Of a DNA stretch of 64,000 nucleotides, positions 61,101 to 64,000 are shown one piece after another. Numbering within the stretch: the stretch's first letter is position 1; each line of letters starts with the position of its first letter. The stretch covers positions 24,099,251-24,163,250 of the forward strand of contig CM065690.1 in NCBI GenBank assembly GCA_017654935.2, read 5' to 3'. A program made the translations under genes and the position numbers. The notes below the pieces were generated by a model. It saw only the letters and a program-made list of their open reading frames with translations. It did not search any database and had not been told where the DNA came from. The DNA is from Phymorhynchus buccinoides (lineage: Eukaryota > Mollusca > Gastropoda > Neogastropoda > Raphitomidae).

Positions 61101-63597
61101 AGTTTTGCTTACCAATCTCAAAGACAGGGTTTCATGTAGGCTAAGACACAGAAGACCTTTGAATAGAAGTCCAGTGTGCAAAGATTATGCATTTCACATT
61201 GTTATTATGAGGCGTGTGACCGTAAGCTTTTGGTGCACACGCCCTGTTGTTAGGGCTTGCGTTTGTTTCAGTTCCCATGTTAGCAATTGTTCACAAGGAG
61301 TGCAGGCCAGCCTGTAGGGCTGAAGCCATGCAATCCATGGAGACAATTGCTAGGTTAAAAACATACCAAACATGAGCTCACTTAAAACACCAGACTTAAA
61401 ACGCTTCCATGAACATTGCGGTGGCAAACGAAATACATGCAACACAAGCGCAACTGAAGGTGAATGGCTTACCTACACAAACACCCTTTTCTGCCAGTTA
61501 ACTGTAAACAGCTGTAGTCAATGTACTCTGTCTAATAATAATCTGGTGAAAGAGGAAAATAGTCAGACATAGTCAACTTAGCACTTAGTAGCCATTTCAG
61601 GGAAGGGAAGATAACTCTTGTTTAGACCCCCCAAATCGTGGCCCTTGACTTGAAAAGAAAAGAAATGAGCTCAATTGAACAGCTGACATTTCCCTATCTT
61701 TCTGGTAGGCCCAAAACATGTTCTTTCATAATGTTCTAGCTACTGTACATTGCTGATGATTGGTAAAGATCTGGTGACAAGTGCAAGTTAGTCAGAAATG
61801 CTCATTTTTAGCAATCAGACATTAGCCTATCTATCAGAGAATGAGAGATGGAAAGAGAACACTTGAATCTGTCAAACAGTAATCTGCTAAGTTGAAGAGC
61901 TCAGATTTGTCTTTTTTCCCATAAAAAAATCAAAACCTGCTTCTGTCATCTCAAAAGAAATAATCCCAGGCTGACCGTAACCCTATCAATTGCCAGAGAG
62001 TTGCTTCCCCCCCCTCCCACCCCAAAAATAGTTATAGGTATGTGAGCAACAAAAAGAACTTGAGAAAGCATTGGCAATATAATACTCTCCATTCAAAGGT
62101 TGAAGGCTGGTTTATGTTTTCACAGCTGTTTGTTCCTAGCTGACAGCCACGCCCCCCAAGACAGAATACTGGTTGATCTAGCATTTTCACGCCCTAGTTT
62201 TGCTTACCAATCTCAAAGACAGGGTTTCATGTAGGCTAAGACACAGAAGACCTTTGAATAGAAGTCCAGTGTGCAAAGATTATGCATTTCACATTGTTAT
62301 TATGAGGCGTGTGACCGTAAGCTTTTGGTGCACACGCCCTGTTGTTAGGGCTTGCGTTTGTTTCAGTTCCCATGTTAGCAATTGTTCACAAGGAGTGCAG
62401 GCCAGCCTGTAGGGCTGAAGCCATGCAATCCATGGAGACAATTGCTAGGTTAAAAACATACCAAACATGAGCTCACTTAAAACACCAGACTTAAAACGCT
62501 TCCATGAACATTGCGGTGGCAAACGAAATACATGCAACACAAGCGCAACTGAAGGTGAATGGCTTACCTACACAAACACCCTTTTCTGCCAGTTAACTGT
62601 AAACAGCTGTAGTCAATGTACTCTGTCTAATAATAATCTGGTGAAAGAGGAAAATAGTCAGACATAGTCAACTTAGCACTTAGTAGCCATTTCAGGGAAG
62701 GGAAGATAACTCTTGTTTAGACCCCCCAAATCGTGGCCCTTGACTTGAAAAGAAAAGAAATGAGCTCAATTGAACAGCTGACATTTCCCTATCTTTCTGG
62801 TAGGCCCAAAACATGTTCTTTCATAATGTTCTAGCTACTGTACATTGCTGATGATTGGTAAAGATCTGGTGACAAGTGCAAGTTAGTCAGAAATGCTCAT
62901 TTTTAGCAATCAGACATTAGCCTATCTATCAGAGAATGAGAGATGGAAAGAGAACACTTGAATCTGTCAAACAGTAATCTGCTAAGTTGAAGAGCTCAGA
63001 TTTGTCTTTTTTTCCATCAAAAAAAAAATCAAAACCTGCTTCTGTCATCTCAAAAGAAATAATCCCAGGCTGACCGTAACCCTATCAATTGCCAGAGAGT
63101 TGCTTCCCCCCCCTCCCCCCTGACCAAAAATAGTTATAGGTATGTGAGCAACAAAAAGAACTTGAGAAAGCATTGGCAATATAATACTCTCCAGATAGCC
63201 ATTCAAAGGTTGAAGGCTGGTTTATGTTTTCACAGCTGTTTGTTCCTAGCTGACAGCCACGCCCCCCAAGACAGAATACTGGTTGATCTAGCATTTTCAC
63301 GCCCTAGTTTTGCTTACCAATCTCAAAGACAGGGTTTCATGTAGGCTAAGACACAGAAGACCTTTGAATAGAAGTCCAGTGTGCAAAGATTATGCATTTC
63401 ACATTGTTATTATGAGGCGTGTGACCGTAAGCTTTTGGTGCACACGCCCTGTTGTTAGGGCTTGCGTTTGTTTCAGTTCCCATGTTAGCAATTGTTCACA
63501 GGGAGTGCAGGCCAGCCTGTAGGGCTGAAGCCATGCAATCCATGGAGACAATTGCTAGGTTAAAAACATATCAAACATGAGCTCACTTAAAACGCTA

Positions 63598-64000
63598 GAC
63601 TCTAGGCAATTCAGGACATCCTCCAAGAAGGAGCATCCATGTATATGGTAATATTTATGAATATTAGGAAGCAGAAAAGCAATAGCTATTCTCTTGTATT
63701 TTATAACCCTCTTTCATGGTGAACGTTGAGATACGTTCAGAAAAAAGACAGATGTTTTTCCTGAAACGTTTGCATTCCATGTGGCCGATAAGAGCGCTTC
63801 CATTTTGGTTCTATCGCATGGCAGTCATACGAATGCTTTAGCCTCGCTTTCGATGTAGATTTAGCTTCCAGCAAGCTGAGTAAAATGGATGCTAGCTTGA
63901 TTGGTTTTAATAATAACAAAAATATAGTAAGCATTTATTGCGCTCAATTTATTGTAATTGAAATAAATAAAACATCCATCACACATAAGTTGCACAGGTG
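63598..64000. other. Right flank of the satellite array
   Basis: Begins with a short dispersed-repeat tail (63607-63645, shared with 21062-21092), then AT-rich sequence without a recognised exon; presumably still TMTC intron. Confidence 0.5.

Larger units (their letters stand above)
48167..63597. repeat. Tandem satellite array, unit 1095 bp, about 14 copies, in a TMTC intron
   Basis: The same anchor (CTTACCAATCTCAAAGACAG) recurs at about 48941, 50036, 51131, 52226, 53350, 54468 (altered), 55629, 56726, 57821, 58915, 60011, 61107, 62202 and 63312: spacing 1094-1097 with outliers of 1124, about 1118, 1161 and 1110 caused by unit-specific insertions. Units are almost identical apart from a poly-C/poly-A tract and a few sites. 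Each carries two short plus-strand frames (70 and 66 codons), conserved only because the DNA is. The array begins at the assembly gap and ends abruptly at 63597, where the sequence departs from the unit. Confidence 0.97.

Noticed and set aside
48939..63522. Repeated 70- and 66-codon plus-strand frames in each satellite unit
   Set aside because: They are identical only because the units are identical at the DNA level; there is no recognisable domain, start context or splice structure, and nearby non-coding positions are equally conserved.
48167..63597. Satellite array as a CRISPR-like or tandem RNA gene (rDNA, 5S, snRNA, histone) cluster
   Set aside because: Unit text does not match 5S, 5.8S, tRNA, snRNA or histone sequence that I can recognise, and there are no short repeat/unique spacer pairs.

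Overview
This is a eukaryotic, animal-type genomic window: AT-rich, intron-rich and full of microsatellites, tRNA- and snRNA-derived SINEs, MITEs and degraded non-LTR retrotransposons. There is no operon-like or bacterial content. The protein matches and the repeat landscape suggest a marine invertebrate, most likely a mollusc. That placement is an inference; no single sequence here fixes the species.

Three protein-coding genes were recognised, all on the minus strand. From left to right they are: (1) the 5' part of a TFG homologue (PB1 domain plus start of the coiled coil; exons at 2897-2705, 1730-1647 and 322-182, continuing beyond the left edge); (2) what appears to be a complete peroxisomal catalase gene (12 coding exons from 31628 down to 12047, 1527 coding nt, 508 aa); (3) the 3' end of a TMTC3-like transmembrane/TPR O-mannosyltransferase gene (two last exons at 47230-47147 and 45384-45064, with a glutamine-rich tail), whose upstream exons lie past the right edge or in the gap.

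Layout: 1-3 kb TFG; 3-11.6 kb repeat-rich intergenic DNA with a Tc1-like element, two copies of a U4 snRNA-headed SINE and opposed retrotransposon relics; 11.6-31.8 kb catalase with its introns and promoter; 31.8-45 kb intergenic repeats; 45-64 kb the TMTC3-like gene. The TMTC intron holds a 500-bp run of N (47667-48166) followed at once by about 14 near-identical units of a 1095-bp tandem repeat (48167-63597).

The least ordinary observations are: a SINE family whose 5' head matches U4 snRNA and which has target-site duplications at two copies; a tandem array of the 3' end of catalase exon 11 with its 5' splice site, forming potential in-frame 48-nt cassette exons; a TTAA-targeting MITE caught inserted in two other repeats whose empty copies are present in the same window; a partial tandem duplication of the catalase exon 1/promoter region; and the large homogenised intronic satellite with copy-specific template-switch scars.
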